Positions 9,335-10,130 of a stretch of DNA of 10,130 bases are shown piece after piece (the first letter of the stretch is position 1; each line of letters opens with the position of its first letter). Location of the stretch: positions 1 through 10,130 of the forward strand of contig CAZJFC010000059.1 in assembly GCA_964545245.1 (NCBI GenBank). Direction: 5' to 3'. The notes beneath the pieces were generated by a model. It saw nothing but the letters and a program-made list of their open reading frames with translations. It ran no database searches and was not told where the DNA came from. The stretch comes from CAZJFC01 sp964545245 (GTDB lineage Bacteria; Pseudomonadota; Alphaproteobacteria; Rickettsiales; 21-14-0-20-44-7). Both the position numbers and the translations under genes were made by a program.

Positions 9335-10130
9335 ATGCGTAGAGTAGTAATTACAGGTTTAGGTATGGTGACTCCGCTTGCTAACGGGGTTGAACATACG
9401 TGGAAAAAGCTTCTGGACGGACAGTCCGGCCTCAAAAAAATCACCCGCTTCGACAACCCGGATATCCCGGCCAAAGTCGCCGGCGAAGTTCCATACGGAA
9501 CCGGGGAAGATGAATTTAACCCTGATAACTACCTCGAACCAAAAGAACAGCGCAAGGTTGACCGCTTCATCCATTTCGCCTATGCCGCCGCCGCGGAAGC
9601 GATCAAGGATTCCGGTTACGCCCCGCAGAACGAGGACGAAGCTTGCCGCTCCGGCGTGATCATCGGCTCCGGCATCGGCGGATTACCGGGAATCGAGGAA
9701 TCGGCCATCCTGCTTAAGGAAAAAGGCGCGCGCCGCCTCAGCCCGTTCTTCATCCCTTCCTGCCTTATCAACCTCGCCAGCGGCCATGTTTCGATCAAAT
9801 ATAATCTCAAAGGCCCCAACCACTCGGTGGTGACAGCCTGCGCGACCGGCACCCACGCGATCGGCGATGCCGCACGCATCATCAAATATGGCGATGCCGA
9901 CGTTATGGTCGCAGGCGGCGCTGAATGCGCTATCTCGCCTCTCGGCATTGCAGGTTTTGCTGCCCTCCGCGCGCTTTCAACCGCATATAACGATACTCCT
10001 GAAAAAGCCTCCCGCCCGTGGGATAAAGGCCGCGACGGCTTCGTAATGGGTGAAGGCGCAGGAATTCTGGTGCTTGAGGAATATGAACACGCGAAAAAAC
10101 GCGGCGCGAAAATCTATGCAGAAGTTCTCG
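9335..10130 (+). CDS. fabF: 3-oxoacyl-[ACP] synthase II, 3' end beyond window
   Basis: Beta-ketoacyl-ACP synthase II condenses malonyl-ACP with acyl-ACP to elongate fatty acids. The first 265 codons are present, out of about 410-420 expected. The protein starts MRRVVITGLGMVTPLANG, the canonical family N-terminus, and includes GVIIGSGIGGL near 107, the nucleophile Cys169 in VVTACATGTHAIGDA, AGGAE, and RPWDKGRDGFVMGEGAG. The catalytic histidines lie beyond the window. The frame is open to the last base. No strong ribosome-binding site precedes the ATG at 9335; the 72-base gap from acpP contains a hairpin. Confidence 0.96.
   Translation, partial: MRRVVITGLGMVTPLANGVEHTWKKLLDGQSGLKKITRFDNPDIPAKVAGEVPYGTGEDEFNPDNYLEPKEQRKVDRFIHFAYAAAAEAIKDSGYAPQNEDEACRSGVIIGSGIGGLPGIEESAILLKEKGARRLSPFFIPSCLINLASGHVSIKYNLKGPNHSVVTACATGTHAIGDAARIIKYGDADVMVAGGAECAISPLGIAGFAALRALSTAYNDTPEKASRPWDKGRDGFVMGEGAGILVLEEYEHAKKRGAKIYAEVL

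Overview
The window looks chromosomal and bacterial. It carries housekeeping genes in an order common in Alphaproteobacteria (rph next to rdgB, and a fabD-fabG-acpP-fabF cluster). Codon use is moderately GC-rich in the core genes, and there are many short palindromic repeats of the kind that enter coding regions. The alphaproteobacterial assignment is an inference from gene order and protein character; I cannot place it more finely.

Layout. Positions 1-129 hold two repeat families downstream of uvrD. uvrD (130-2379, minus) encodes a UvrD/PcrA helicase whose C-terminal linker contains translated repeat sequence. A divergent intergenic region (2380-2567) leads to a cytosolic four-EF-hand-like protein (2568-3371). 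A stem-loop, a 60-bp composite repeat and a promoter precede rph (RNase PH, 3601-4356). rph ends tail-to-tail, with a 4-nt overlap, against a small secreted EF-hand protein (4353-4694, minus). A second copy of the 60-bp repeat sits between that gene and rdgB (4898-6028). The fatty-acid genes follow: fabD (6083-7045), fabG (7065-7805), acpP (9029-9262) and the start of fabF (9335 to the window edge). Two small two-gene accessory modules lie between fabG and acpP: a DUF4160/DUF2442 pair (7807-8310) and a ParD/ParE toxin-antitoxin pair (8371-8890).

Two observations stand out. (1) rdgB is one uninterrupted reading frame of 376 codons, but its HAM1/RdgB domain is split by about 169 extra residues. 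These encode a complete DUF559 endonuclease-like domain (PD-(D/E)XK/Vsr-like) bracketed by palindromic hairpins. One of the hairpin sequences occurs as an identical 36-base copy downstream of uvrD. The hairpin stems differ between copies but keep pairing around a constant CAT loop. This looks like a nuclease-bearing mobile unit that entered the inter-lobe loop of RdgB in frame. (2) The last 14 bases before the fabG stop region recur exactly twice more downstream, so that each two-gene module is bounded by copies. This suggests stepwise, target-duplicating or recombination-mediated loading of small cassettes at the fabG 3' end while fabG and the acpP promoter stay intact.

Functionally, fabD, fabG, acpP and fabF cover malonyl loading, ketoreduction, the acyl carrier and chain elongation of type II fatty acid synthesis. 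uvrD, rph and rdgB cover DNA repair, tRNA/RNA 3' processing and nucleotide-pool cleaning. I saw no rRNA, tRNA or CRISPR array.
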